Origin: Catalinimonas niigatensis
GTDB taxonomy: Bacteria > Bacteroidota > Bacteroidia > Cytophagales > Cyclobacteriaceae
Direction of reading: 5' to 3'
Length of the DNA: 64,000 nt
NCBI RefSeq assembly: GCF_030506285.1
Contig: NZ_CP119422.1
Span: 744,001 to 808,000 of the forward strand
Of the stretch, positions 27,602 through 37,208 are shown piece by piece. The translations under genes were made by a program, and so were the position numbers. The notes beneath the pieces are model-generated. The model saw nothing but the letters and a program-made list of their open reading frames with translations, was not told the DNA's origin and ran no database searches. Position 1 is the stretch's first letter. Each line of letters opens with the position of its first letter.

Positions 27602-30103
27602 TTATTCTTCTATTTTCAAAATCTGATCTATGCGATACAGGGCGTCGTCCAGATGTAGTCTCGTATTTCTGTTAGAATTCCGGCGTAGGGCGTTGCCAAT
27701 ATCTTCCTTGAGCATATTCAGTTCTTCCCTAGCGATAGCTCTGATATCAGATTGGCTTACATCTACCTCTGTCCAGCCGTAATATTCCTTGTAGTTATCT
27801 GACATGCTACTGAGTTCTGTGTCCAGCAGATATTCCATTCTTTCCAGATAAGCTCTCTGCAGGTTTCTGCGGTAAGGATCAATATTTCTTCCCTGATATA
27901 TCTCAGACCAGACGCCTTCTCTCAGGTCATCCATCATGGCAAGAGCCGTATACGTATCCTCACCATACAATGCCTCTGCTTCTAATTGACGAGCCAGGCG
28001 CTGCGGATGCAGGAGATCGTTCAGCACATTTTCCTGAAATTTTCTGATCCTGTCCAACGCTCCGGCATGCTCTATCCTGCTTAGAATTTCAGTGTCAAGC
28101 ATCCACTCCGGGGTAGCAAAAGCATTTTGTACCAGAAAATTCATCGCCTTTTGCTGATCTTCTTCTGACACTACTTCATACACTCCCCCTTCCTGATCAT
28201 AAGTTTTATAGTTTTCATATACTCCACCTACGTTTTTGGTCACATGGCCCATGTAACGGTACCATTGCACAATCACCTGCTCGTAAATCTCAGCCAGTTC
28301 ATCATAGTGCTCATTTTCCCGGAAAGTCCACTCCATCAGCTTTGGCATAACTCTTTTGAGGTTAGCCAAACCATATTCACTGGCTTTTACTGCATCGTCT
28401 CCCAGATCTTCATTTTGAGAACGGGGATCAATCTTGGCACCCGACTGCCTTCCGTAGAAATACACCGGATCATCCGCACGCTCTTTGATCCATTCATCCA
28501 GGATTTCCTCGGTTTCTTCAGGAGAATCACTTTCCGGGAAATAGGTGTAGCCCCATTTGATCGCCCACTCATCATATTCCCCAATTCTTGGATAGAAATT
28601 AGTGACTCCATCTTCAGGCTGGGCAATGTAATTAAATCGCGCATAGTCCATGATAGAGGGTGCAGAGCCATGGCTAGCTGTGAAGCTGGGTGAACGCAGA
28701 GAATCTACCGGATAGGCGTAGCTGGAACCCCAGTTGTGCGGTAATCCCAATGTATGTCCTACTTCGTGAGCTGCCACAAAGCGGATAAGCTCTCCCATCA
28801 GTTCTGTAGTGAATTCTACATTTCTGGCCTCCGGATTAGAAGCCGCTGTCTGGATCAGGTACCAGTTGCGCAGCAGGTTCATTACATTGTGATACCATAA
28901 AATATCACTTTCAAGAATTTCACCAGTGCGAGGGTCATGCACATGAGGTCCCTGCGCATTCTGTATGGGCGTGGTAATATAGCGAATGACCGAATAGCGT
29001 ACATCTTCGGGTGAAAACTCAGGGTCTTCTTCCTGACTAGGTGGATCTTTGGCGATGATGGCATTTTTAAAACCGGCGGCCTCAAAAGCTTTCTGCCAGT
29101 CTTCAATCCCCTGCTTCAGGTAAGGCCTCCATTCCAGAGGGGTTGCCGGGTCCAGATAATATACTATCTGTTTTTTGGGTTCTACCAACTCTCCTCTGGC
29201 ATAGGCTTCCTCGTCTTTGGGCACAAGTTTCCAGCGGGTAATCAGTTCCTGCTGAAAAGCCTTTTGCTTGTCCAAACCATAATCATACTGCTCAATGCTA
29301 AAATACCCCACACGATTGTCAGCCAGACGGGGTCTCATGGGGTCTTCAGGCAATACAATCATAGACTGGTTCATTTCCAAAGACAGCGTACCTGACTCTG
29401 CATCATCCGGAGGTGAGTCAGCTTCATAAGTCAGCACATGGCGTACTTCTACATTTCGCGGGTAGCTATGGATGTGTTGTACAAAACTACGGCTTCCATC
29501 CAGTTTTTTTACTTTGAAATTTTTGCGCTGATCATCATCCAGCGCGCTGATGAGCGGAATATCGGAAGTAAAAAAATTGTCTACCTGTATCACCAAAGCA
29601 CTGGAATCCTCACTGAGTGCCTGAATCTTAAAGCTCTGGATGACGGGTTCAAAATTATTATTCTTTACCGACTGATAAATCGGTTTTTCCATGTCGGCCA
29701 CATTGGTATAAGATACATGACGCATCAATATCTGCTTGTCTTTCCGCTGAAAACGGATGACCTGCTGAGAACGAGCCTTCATACCGGCTCCACCAAAACT
29801 CAGGTTGGGCGTCACGCCTGAAATTCTACTCACAAGCAGAATTTCTCGTTCCAAAAGCGAGTCAGGCAGCTCAAAATAATAGCTATCGTCAACTTTGTGG
29901 ACGACAAAAAGCCCACTGTCAGTTTCTGCTTCTTCGGTGATCACTTCATCATAAGCCGTAAAATCACCTTTTTTCTCGTCTTCCTTAGCAGAGGCATCTC
30001 CATTGTCAGCCCCCTTTTTAGAAGATGACTGGTTAAATACCGAGCAACTTGCCAGGAAAACACAAACCATCAAGGTTAAGTAGTTAATACTTTTTCTGTT
30101 CAT
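27602..30103 (-). CDS. Zinc-dependent metalloprotease lipoprotein (metzincin, DUF5117-type)
   Basis: An 833-residue secreted lipoprotein: signal peptide and lipobox LASC (MNRKSINYLTLMVCVFLASC), an acidic linker, a DUF5118/DUF5117-like N-terminal region (about 60-330), and a metzincin domain with HEVGHTLGLPHN, the extended zinc site HExxHxxGxxH, then a C-terminal helical domain. This family is widespread in Bacteroidota and is often annotated as zinc-dependent metalloprotease. Its start lies 275 bp from the BlaI gene on the other strand, so the BlaI operators at 30257-30329 sit in its upstream region too. The substrate is unknown. Confidence 0.92.
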   Translation of the reverse strand: MNRKSINYLTLMVCVFLASCSVFNQSSSKKGADNGDASAKEDEKKGDFTAYDEVITEEAETDSGLFVVHKVDDSYYFELPDSLLEREILLVSRISGVTPNLSFGGAGMKARSQQVIRFQRKDKQILMRHVSYTNVADMEKPIYQSVKNNNFEPVIQSFKIQALSEDSSALVIQVDNFFTSDIPLISALDDDQRKNFKVKKLDGSRSFVQHIHSYPRNVEVRHVLTYEADSPPDDAESGTLSLEMNQSMIVLPEDPMRPRLADNRVGYFSIEQYDYGLDKQKAFQQELITRWKLVPKDEEAYARGELVEPKKQIVYYLDPATPLEWRPYLKQGIEDWQKAFEAAGFKNAIIAKDPPSQEEDPEFSPEDVRYSVIRYITTPIQNAQGPHVHDPRTGEILESDILWYHNVMNLLRNWYLIQTAASNPEARNVEFTTELMGELIRFVAAHEVGHTLGLPHNWGSSYAYPVDSLRSPSFTASHGSAPSIMDYARFNYIAQPEDGVTNFYPRIGEYDEWAIKWGYTYFPESDSPEETEEILDEWIKERADDPVYFYGRQSGAKIDPRSQNEDLGDDAVKASEYGLANLKRVMPKLMEWTFRENEHYDELAEIYEQVIVQWYRYMGHVTKNVGGVYENYKTYDQEGGVYEVVSEEDQQKAMNFLVQNAFATPEWMLDTEILSRIEHAGALDRIRKFQENVLNDLLHPQRLARQLEAEALYGEDTYTALAMMDDLREGVWSEIYQGRNIDPYRRNLQRAYLERMEYLLDTELSSMSDNYKEYYGWTEVDVSQSDIRAIAREELNMLKEDIGNALRRNSNRNTRLHLDDALYRIDQILKIEE

Positions 30104-30256
30104 TATTCACTAAAAGGTTAATCAATTGTCGTTGATAAGCCTTGAGTAGACAAGGCATTTTTTTCCATCCTGCGAATTAAACCAATTATCTAAAAGATAC
30201 CAACAAATAATTAATCTACTCATTTTCAAATATTTGTGGGGGTTGAAAAGACTATG

Positions 30257-30329
30257 TACGAAAATAATCGTAGCATCATTTGCAATTACGATAAAGATCG
30301 TATATCATTGAAGTACGATGTAAATCGTA
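30257..30329. promoter_or_regulatory. Three BlaI-type operator dyads
   Basis: TACGA-N6-TCGTA occurs three times: 30257-30272, 30287-30302 and 30314-30329, centres 30 and 27 bp apart, near three helical turns. The arms are identical in all copies, while the six middle bases vary. BlaI/MecI repressors bind dyads with TACA/TGTA arms and usually control their own gene, so these are the best candidates for the operator of the BlaI-like repressor whose ATG lies 48 bp downstream. The metalloprotease promoter may also be covered. Confidence 0.8.
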
Positions 30330-30377
30330 GCAATTTTATGAATTGTTCTAAGGCTTTTGACATTCAATATTCTACCC

Positions 30378-30767
30378 ATGAAAGAAAATAACATTCCCAA
30401 ACCTACCGAAGCCGAACTAGAGATTTTACAGGTTTTGTGGCAATCCGGTCCTGCTACTGTAAGAGAAGTACATGATCAACTGGCTGAAAAGCGGGATATC
30501 GGCTACACCACTACGCTCAAAAATATGCAGAACATGGTACAGAAAGGTATGCTCAGACGCGATGAAGAGAGTCGGAGTCATATTTATCATCCACAGCTGA
30601 AACAAAAACAAACCCAACAGATGCTGCTGGATCGTTTTACCGAAAGTGCATTTGGCGGATCAGCCATGAACCTGGTAATGCAGGCGTTGGGTAATCGTAA
30701 AACGTCCAAAGAGGATTTGCAGAAAATTAAAGATCTCATACAAAAACTAGAAGGAGGTGAACAATGA
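30378..30767 (+). CDS. BlaI/MecI/CopY-family transcriptional repressor
   Basis: A 129-residue winged-helix repressor (PTEAELEILQVLWQSGPATVREVHDQL, then a wing with KRDIGYTTTLKNMQNMVQKGML), followed by the helical dimerisation tail. The ATG at 30378 is chosen over a TTG at 30357 because the protein then starts at the family's usual N-terminus. The stop overlaps the M56 peptidase start by 4 bp. In the classical system the M56 partner cleaves the repressor when a ligand is sensed. Three dyads upstream are the likely targets. Confidence 0.93.
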   Translation: MKENNIPKPTEAELEILQVLWQSGPATVREVHDQLAEKRDIGYTTTLKNMQNMVQKGMLRRDEESRSHIYHPQLKQKQTQQMLLDRFTESAFGGSAMNLVMQALGNRKTSKEDLQKIKDLIQKLEGGEQ

Positions 30768-32959
30768 AAGAAGCAAGCTTAGACCACCTGATGCAATCGC
30801 TGGGCTGGACCCTGCTACACAGCCTTTGGCAAACTGCCCTGATAGCCGCAGCCCTTTATGTGGTGCTGGCTTTTTCCCAACAATTGAGTCCCAATGTCAG
30901 GTATATCCTGGGTGTAGCTGCCTTGCTCTTTACCGGACTTCTGGCGACCACTACATTTTTAGACCTTTACTTTCATCATCAGCCAGCATTGGAAGAACTA
31001 CACAAAGATATCTATGCAAGAGGCGTCAGTGCCCAGCCTTTCCAGATTACTTATACCCAAACTGAGCAGACGGCTGATCAAAGCATGTATGCGCAGGCTC
31101 TGCAAATCTTTGATGAGCTCAAATCCTACATCAATCATAACCTACAGTGGGTTGTGGCATTGTGGATGGGGGGCGTACTGCTTTTGTCCCTTAGGTTTGC
31201 CGGCTCGCTATTTTACATTTTCAAACTTAAAAGACGACTGACAACGACTGTAGCTGAGCAGTGGCAGAACAAAATGAAACAGATGGCAGCGCTACTCCAG
31301 ATCAGTCAGCCGATTAAAATTTTATCCTCAGGTGTAGCACAGGTTCCAATGATGATAGGACACCTCAAGCCTGTCATTCTGATTCCTGCTGCGATGATGA
31401 GCGGCTTGCCGGAAGATCAGCTGGAAGCCATTATTGCCCATGAAGTTGCTCATATTTATCGTAAAGATTACTGGATCAATATCATTCAGTCCTTGTTTGA
31501 AATCATTTTCTTCTTTCATCCTGCCATCTGGTGGATATCTTCCGTGATTCGGGAAGAAAGAGAAAAATGCTGCGACGATCTGGCGATCGTACTGTGCGGC
31601 AGTTCCCTGACTTATGCCAAAGCGCTGGCCAGTGTGGAAGAAGTGAAGCTACAACATAGCCCACTGGCTTTGGCAATGAATGGCGGAAAAAGCAGCCTTT
31701 TTCAGAGAATTGAGCGCATCCTGGAACCTGGAAAAAGCGCAGGCAACCAGCGAGCGCGTTTTGTATCCGCTAGCCTGGCGATTGTGATCATCCTGCTGCT
31801 AAGTACGAGCGGAGATAGCATCGCTTACCGCTATGGAGAAGAGAAAGTAGATGAGGCATTGAAGTGGATCGTACTTACATCTTCATATTCCAGGCAAGAT
31901 ACTTCCATTAATCTGGATATAGAAAATGAAGTGGATATACAGCTTAATAAAGACATTGAATTTTCCAAGGATATTGAAATAGATACTGATGTAGAGGTAA
32001 ATCCTGAAATTGACGTTGACCTGGATATGGATGATGTTTATACAGATACATTTCCAAATACATACACCTCTGTTTCAGCGGTATTAGCTCGGGTAAATTA
32101 TCTGAATGACAGCCTTATGGCACCTGCAAAGCTGGCTACTGTTTTTGTAAATGGACAAAAATTCACTCCAAAAGTAAACTTTGTACATCGTGTTGATACT
32201 TTTCCGAATTTTGTGATCGTTGCCCCCTCTCATCCTGACAGCCTTCATAACTTCAATTTTTCATTTAAAATGGATAGTAGTGCGGTGTTTGATATTAGGG
32301 GAATCAAAGCTTTAGACTTTGATTCATTGTCAAGCCTGATGCTGCTTTCTCAAACTTTAAAGCCTGCTCTGGCTCTGGCAGATTCCTCACTCAGGAAATT
32401 GCAAACTTATTCCAATGCTTATCAATTCCATATGCAGGATACCTCTATTGAGAGAAGACTGCGGGAACTGGAAGCATCCATGAGGGAAAAAGAAAGAGAA
32501 TTTGAAAAGCTAATGCGTGAAAAAGAAGAAGTAATCCAGGAGTTGCTCCGCGAAAAAGAGTTGGAGATGGAAGAACATGAAGAAGAATTTGAACAGGAGA
32601 TGCGTGAACAGGAAAGAATGTTAGAAGAGCAAATGCAAGCGCATGAAGAGCAGATGAGAATGCAGGAAGAACAGATGGAAATACAGGAGGAGCAAATGAG
32701 AGTACAGGAAGAAATGCTACGTGAACAGGAAAGCCGTTTTGATGAAGCCAATGCCGATCTGGAAGAACAATTGCTGGAAGACGGCCTGATTAAGAATGGA
32801 GAAAGATATACTTTCAAGTTGTCTACCGAAGGACTTTTTATCAATGACAAAAGAATGGCAGAAAACTATTATAAAAAATACCTGAAGTGGATGCAGGAAA
32901 ACGAAGTTTTCAGTTTTGAGGAAGGTTCAACCCTTAGCATTTCCAGAAAAGTAGAATAG
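30764..32959 (+). CDS. BlaR1-type M56 metallopeptidase with coiled-coil tail
   Basis: A 731-residue membrane metallopeptidase. Helices at about 15-37 and 45-65, another near 130-152, the HExxH site HEVAH at 226-230 and the third ligand region EREKCCDD near 266 identify the M56 domain; a last membrane helix lies near 330-350. The C-terminal 370 residues hold no penicillin-binding sensor domain as in BlaR1. They contain an Asp/Glu-rich segment and a long coiled coil (about 563-670) with repeats like EEQMRMQEEQMEIQ. A perfect AAGGAGGT precedes the ATG by 5 bp. It overlaps blaI by 4 bp. The signal is probably not a beta-lactam. Confidence 0.9.
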   Translation: MKEASLDHLMQSLGWTLLHSLWQTALIAAALYVVLAFSQQLSPNVRYILGVAALLFTGLLATTTFLDLYFHHQPALEELHKDIYARGVSAQPFQITYTQTEQTADQSMYAQALQIFDELKSYINHNLQWVVALWMGGVLLLSLRFAGSLFYIFKLKRRLTTTVAEQWQNKMKQMAALLQISQPIKILSSGVAQVPMMIGHLKPVILIPAAMMSGLPEDQLEAIIAHEVAHIYRKDYWINIIQSLFEIIFFFHPAIWWISSVIREEREKCCDDLAIVLCGSSLTYAKALASVEEVKLQHSPLALAMNGGKSSLFQRIERILEPGKSAGNQRARFVSASLAIVIILLLSTSGDSIAYRYGEEKVDEALKWIVLTSSYSRQDTSINLDIENEVDIQLNKDIEFSKDIEIDTDVEVNPEIDVDLDMDDVYTDTFPNTYTSVSAVLARVNYLNDSLMAPAKLATVFVNGQKFTPKVNFVHRVDTFPNFVIVAPSHPDSLHNFNFSFKMDSSAVFDIRGIKALDFDSLSSLMLLSQTLKPALALADSSLRKLQTYSNAYQFHMQDTSIERRLRELEASMREKEREFEKLMREKEEVIQELLREKELEMEEHEEEFEQEMREQERMLEEQMQAHEEQMRMQEEQMEIQEEQMRVQEEMLREQESRFDEANADLEEQLLEDGLIKNGERYTFKLSTEGLFINDKRMAENYYKKYLKWMQENEVFSFEEGSTLSISRKVE

Positions 32960-32982
32960 GTAGTATATTTGTTTCCTATTTT

Positions 32983-33016
32983 AAAAGAAGCAGCTTAATA
33001 TTAAGCTGCTTCTTTT
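32983..33016. terminator. Perfect palindromic terminator after the M56 gene
   Basis: A perfect inverted repeat of 34 bp (17-bp arms, centre between AAT and ATT) lies 24 bp after the stop. The right arm ends in TCTTTT, so it can act as an intrinsic terminator, probably in both directions. Confidence 0.75.
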
Positions 33017-33129
33017 ATATTATTCAAAATAAAAATACATTGAGTTTAAATTCAAAATGCATTAAATTGGTTATATAACAACATCGTACATTTTATTTAA
33101 AGAAGTTTTTAATAATTGTAGAGAGGAAA

Positions 33130-33390
33130 ATGACAAGCACTGAGTTTGAGCAATTATCAAGAGAAAGTAAATGTAAGTATGTATGGAACCGTTGCAATTT
33201 TCTGGCAACACGTTTTCATTATGAGCAATCACGCCGGTTTAGGATCAACCTATATCACAATGGTAGATTTTTTGTTGAAATCTGGTACAATAGTAAATAT
33301 GATTATATAGGTGACATCATATCCTTTACTGATACCAAACTACTTGACCCTTATTTATCTGAAATTAATTTCAGAGCATTTCATGCCTGA
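33130..33390 (+). CDS. Small hypothetical protein (86 aa)
   Basis: An 86-residue soluble protein of unknown function, rich in aromatic residues (FLATRFHYEQ, YHNGRFFVEIWYNSKYDYIG). The reading frame is open, starts at ATG and is preceded by GAGAGGAAA, a weak ribosome site, and it sits on its own strand between two genes on opposite strands. Beta-strand propensity is high. Composition and the ribosome site favour a real gene, but I recognise no family. Confidence 0.6.
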   Translation: MTSTEFEQLSRESKCKYVWNRCNFLATRFHYEQSRRFRINLYHNGRFFVEIWYNSKYDYIGDIISFTDTKLLDPYLSEINFRAFHA

Positions 33391-33406
33391 TTTTAGAAAT
33401 TAGTTC

Positions 33407-36025
33407 TTATCCCTTCACCTGTTTTTTTGTAATAGCTTTAGCGATAAAAGATAACACAGCTACTGAGGCCAGCGCAATTCCTATAGCCATCCATTCTCTG
33501 GCACCTAACATTTCTAATTCAAAAATTTCTCTCATAGCGGGTACATAAATCAATATAGCCTGCAAGATAAGGCTGGTTGCCACTCCTATCCATAGCCATT
33601 TGTTGGTAAATACGGGAATTGAGAAATAGCTTCTTACTGCAAACAGAAGGACAAACTCGGAAATGACCACGAAGGTGAAAGTAGTAGTTTGTGCGAGTTG
33701 AAACTGTTCCTCTTCATTTCCACCTGTCCAGTAGAAAAGAACCAAAGCACCAATGGTAGAAATCACTGCAAGTACACAGGTAAGGATCAGTTCTGGTTTG
33801 GGCAAGATACTGCTGCCTCCCTTTTTTGGTTTGCGCTCCATAATATCCTCACCGTAAGGATCAACCGCCAGTGCAAGAGCAGGTGCACCATCAGAAATCA
33901 GGTTGATCCAGAGTAGCATGATCGCTGTCAGGGGTAGGTTCCAACCTAGTAAGGTAGCGACAAAGATGATCAGCACCTCTGATAAGTTGCCGGAAAGCAG
34001 GTGCATGATGGCTTTTTGAATATTATCATAGATACCTCTTCCCTCCTCTACTGCGTGCACAATATTGGTAAAAGAGTCATCCATCAGCACAAAGTCAGAA
34101 GCTTCTTTGGCTACATCAGTTCCCGAACCCACTGCCACGCCAATATTAGCTTTTTTGAGAGCAGGAGCGTCATTCACCCCATCGCCTGTCATGGCTACTA
34201 CATTGCCTTTTCGTTGCAAGGCTGCAATAATTCTTTGTTTATGTTCCGGTACTACTCTTGCGAACACGTTGGCACCTTTTTCCAGATGCTCTTCCAATTC
34301 TTCATCAGACATATTACCCAACTCTGTACCCGTAAGGGCTTCACCCTCTATGCCTACATCTCCACCAATGGCGCTGGCCGTTTCCTTATAGTCACCAGTA
34401 ATCATAATGACTCTGATACCTGCCTTTTTGGTAATGCTGATAGAATCTACCACATCCGGGCGCGGAGGATCTATCATGGCCTGCAGACCTACAAAGGTAA
34501 GTCCATCTTCCTTGAATTCACCATTTTTTTCTTTGTAGGCAAAAGCAAGTACTCTTAGTGCCTGTTGAGAAAAGTTATCTACCTGATCCTGAATTTTATT
34601 TCTCAGTTCATCACTCATCTCTACAGTATCCTCTCCCTGCATCACATGGCTACATACTTCCAATATCTGATCGGGTGCCCCTTTGGTATAGATCAGTTCT
34701 TTGCCTTCACTTTTTACCAGCACGCTCATGCGTTTTCGGTCAGAATTGAAAGGAATTTCGTCCAGACGCTCTGCTTCACCATTTACACCCGCTTTTTGTG
34801 CTGATACCAGCAGAGCCGCCTCCGTAGGATCTCCGGATATTTTCCACTCCCCTTCCTCTTTTCCTACAGAAGAGTTATTGCATACTTTTCCAATTTCAAA
34901 CAACAGCGATGACACATAATCTTTTATTTCTCCTTCCGGTTCATAGCCAGATCCTTCTATCTCTGCTTCACTTTCCAACGTCCAGGCCTTTTTTACCGTC
35001 ATCTGGTTTTGGGTAATGGTACCTGTCTTGTCAGAGCAGATGACGTTACAAGAACCTAAAGTTTCTACCGAAGCCAGTTCCCGCACCAGTGCTTTACGCT
35101 TCAGGAGCTTCTTAACGCCTGCACTTAGGGCAATGGTGACAACTGCTGGTAAGCCGGAAGGTACTGCTGCTACTGCCAAAGCTGCCGCCACCAGCAATGC
35201 ATCCAGTACTACTTCCCAGGAAAAACCATTCTCAAGATAATCTCTAACTCCAATGACAAGCAGAACGATTAAACAGATTCCAATAACAGCATAGCCTAGC
35301 CGTTTGCCAAAATGATCCAGTCTTTTTTGTAATGGCGTAAGTTGTTTTTCGGCGGTTTTTACCATTTCGGTAATCTTACCAATTTCTGTTTCCATACCGG
35401 TCTTGACCACCACTGCCCATGCGGTACCGCGTTGGATATTGGTAGAAGAAAACACCATATTAGACTGATCTCCAATCTGAGCTTCTTTTTCTAAAGGATC
35501 TGCATTTTTTTCTACTGCCAGACTTTCTCCGGTGAGGGCAGACTCTTCTATATTTAGTTCAGTGGATTTGAAGATACGCGCATCAGCGGGTACTTTGTCA
35601 CCAGCATCCAGATAAATCACATCTCCTTTCACCAGATATTTGGAATCTATTTCTTTGGTATTACCATCTCGCACCACTTTTGCCTTCACTACTCCCATTT
35701 CCTTGAGGGCCTGCATGGATTTCTGGGCACTTAGCTCCTGATAGTAGCCTATGATGGCATTGGCAATCAGAATTGCAGCGATTACGATTGCATCAGAATA
35801 TTCACCTAGTATTAAAGATAACACCAATGCAAAAAGCATGATGTAAATAATGAAAGACTTAAACTGCCTGATAAACAGTTTAAGTTTATTGATTTTAGTC
35901 TCGGTTTCTAATTCATTCAGGCCATCACGCTCCTGTCGCTGTTTAGCCTCATTTTCCGAAAGACCATCTGCTGATGAGTTTAGCGTTTCAAATATCTTTT
36001 CGGAAGGCTGCTGGTAATATTCCAA
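33407..36025 (-). CDS. P-type calcium-transporting ATPase
   Basis: A plasma-membrane P2-type cation pump of 872 residues. It has an N-terminal cation-ATPase domain, the A-domain motif TGES (EESALTGESLAVEK), the phosphorylated Asp in CSDKTGTITQNQM near residue 334, KGAPDQ in the nucleotide-binding domain, TGDGVNDAPALKKANIGVAVG in the P-domain, and ten membrane helices in the usual layout, with LWINLISDGAPALAL near the ion site. The PSGLPA stretch of helix M4 fits calcium-type pumps. The start is TTG, since an in-frame stop lies six codons upstream and no ATG is available. Confidence 0.92.
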   Translation of the reverse strand: MEYYQQPSEKIFETLNSSADGLSENEAKQRQERDGLNELETETKINKLKLFIRQFKSFIIYIMLFALVLSLILGEYSDAIVIAAILIANAIIGYYQELSAQKSMQALKEMGVVKAKVVRDGNTKEIDSKYLVKGDVIYLDAGDKVPADARIFKSTELNIEESALTGESLAVEKNADPLEKEAQIGDQSNMVFSSTNIQRGTAWAVVVKTGMETEIGKITEMVKTAEKQLTPLQKRLDHFGKRLGYAVIGICLIVLLVIGVRDYLENGFSWEVVLDALLVAAALAVAAVPSGLPAVVTIALSAGVKKLLKRKALVRELASVETLGSCNVICSDKTGTITQNQMTVKKAWTLESEAEIEGSGYEPEGEIKDYVSSLLFEIGKVCNNSSVGKEEGEWKISGDPTEAALLVSAQKAGVNGEAERLDEIPFNSDRKRMSVLVKSEGKELIYTKGAPDQILEVCSHVMQGEDTVEMSDELRNKIQDQVDNFSQQALRVLAFAYKEKNGEFKEDGLTFVGLQAMIDPPRPDVVDSISITKKAGIRVIMITGDYKETASAIGGDVGIEGEALTGTELGNMSDEELEEHLEKGANVFARVVPEHKQRIIAALQRKGNVVAMTGDGVNDAPALKKANIGVAVGSGTDVAKEASDFVLMDDSFTNIVHAVEEGRGIYDNIQKAIMHLLSGNLSEVLIIFVATLLGWNLPLTAIMLLWINLISDGAPALALAVDPYGEDIMERKPKKGGSSILPKPELILTCVLAVISTIGALVLFYWTGGNEEEQFQLAQTTTFTFVVISEFVLLFAVRSYFSIPVFTNKWLWIGVATSLILQAILIYVPAMREIFELEMLGAREWMAIGIALASVAVLSFIAKAITKKQVKG

Positions 36026-36110
36026 AGTATTGAGGTTAAAAAATTATTGGATAAAAAAAGTAATGAAACTAAGTATTAACTGGTAAGTAGCCTCAAGTGT
36101 TTGATTAATT

Positions 36111-36740
36111 TCAGTCAATTTCTTTCATGATGAAGAGCAATTCACTAAGCATCATGGCGGTAGCTCCCCAAATGGTTTTGCCCTGGATTTGAAAAGAAGG
36201 AGCTTTCAGCAAGCTACCATTAAATACTTGGATTTCTTTAATTAGATAATTTTCAGGATGTTGCAAATCATAAATACTTACCTCTGTGATTCCTGCTACT
36301 TCGTTTGGGTCAGGATAATAGCGAGGAACTTGTGAGCAAATGGCCAACACGGGAGTAACGGTGATATTACTGGGAGGAATATACAAATCTGATAATACAC
36401 CAACCACCTGATCACGGTCAACCCTAACACCAATTTCTTCATAAGTTTCACGAAGCGCTGTTGCTATCAAATCCTGATCTTCCGGTTCTACTTTACCTCC
36501 TGGCAGGGCCATTTGCCCGCTATGTACTCCATCGTAGGTCGGCCGCAGGATCAAGGGCAGCCACCATTCATCCTGATTAGGAAATAACAATATAAGGACT
36601 GCTGCCTTCCTGGTACGCTGGGGAGGGCTTATCCTGGCATTTTGATGCACACTGGTAGACATCCTGAGGTGTGCCTGCCATCCCGGCAAACCTTTATCCA
36701 GCCTGTTTTTTAATGCATTCTTAATTCCTTTCAAATTCAT
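36111..36740 (-). CDS. NUDIX hydrolase (CoA diphosphatase-like)
   Basis: A 209-residue soluble NUDIX enzyme. The Nudix box GGKVEPEDQDLIATALRETYEEIGV shows the full Gx5Ex7REUxEExGU pattern, and the preceding LPGG region (GQMALPGGKV) matches CoA pyrophosphatases. It likely cleaves coenzyme A or a related dinucleotide to a phosphopantetheine product; the exact substrate cannot be told. It follows the calcium pump on the same strand (85-bp gap), with no clear functional link. Confidence 0.9.
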   Translation of the reverse strand: MNLKGIKNALKNRLDKGLPGWQAHLRMSTSVHQNARISPPQRTRKAAVLILLFPNQDEWWLPLILRPTYDGVHSGQMALPGGKVEPEDQDLIATALRETYEEIGVRVDRDQVVGVLSDLYIPPSNITVTPVLAICSQVPRYYPDPNEVAGITEVSIYDLQHPENYLIKEIQVFNGSLLKAPSFQIQGKTIWGATAMMLSELLFIMKEID

Positions 36741-37208
36741 AAACTTTTCCCTATCACTATAAATTTCTAAAGGTCAGTGGTTGTCTAACAATCAGAGGAT
36801 TCTTCCAAAATTTTATACCTAAACTTTCAACGTTTTTTTTCTCTTTTTGATTGCTTTAGTGGATTGGATCTAGGTAAAGGTTATTCTGTTTTCTAAAAGT
36901 ATATAATCACATGACCAACCCTTTAATAAGCTACAGTAGAAGAAATCAACCTGACTCTTGACGATAGTCATATTTCCAAGCCTTTTGCTACCGATAACTT
37001 ATAAGAAAGCTGAACAGATGGCTGGCAACTCATCATTGCTAATACCATGAAACCTTTAGCTTAATAAAAAATCGGAATGTTGAAGTAGAGATTACGTGAT
37101 ATGCTGGACATTGAACATAAAAAAACTGCCTGTCATAGTTAAATGTCAGGCAGCCAATTGTTCTTTTTTTATTAAACTGTTCACCATTGATGGTATGCAA
37201 AAAATTAT
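36741..37208. other. Gene-less interval upstream of the NUDIX gene
   Basis: 468 bp without a convincing reading frame. The only clear structure is the hslV terminator at 37126-37153; the rest looks AT-rich and featureless by eye. Confidence 0.6.
37126..37153 (-). terminator. Terminator of hslV
   Basis: CTGCCTG (37126-37132) pairs with CAGGCAG (37147-37153), extended by CAT/ATG after a single mismatch. On the minus strand a T7 tract follows the stem (37125-37119), so it ends transcripts coming from hslV. Confidence 0.75.
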
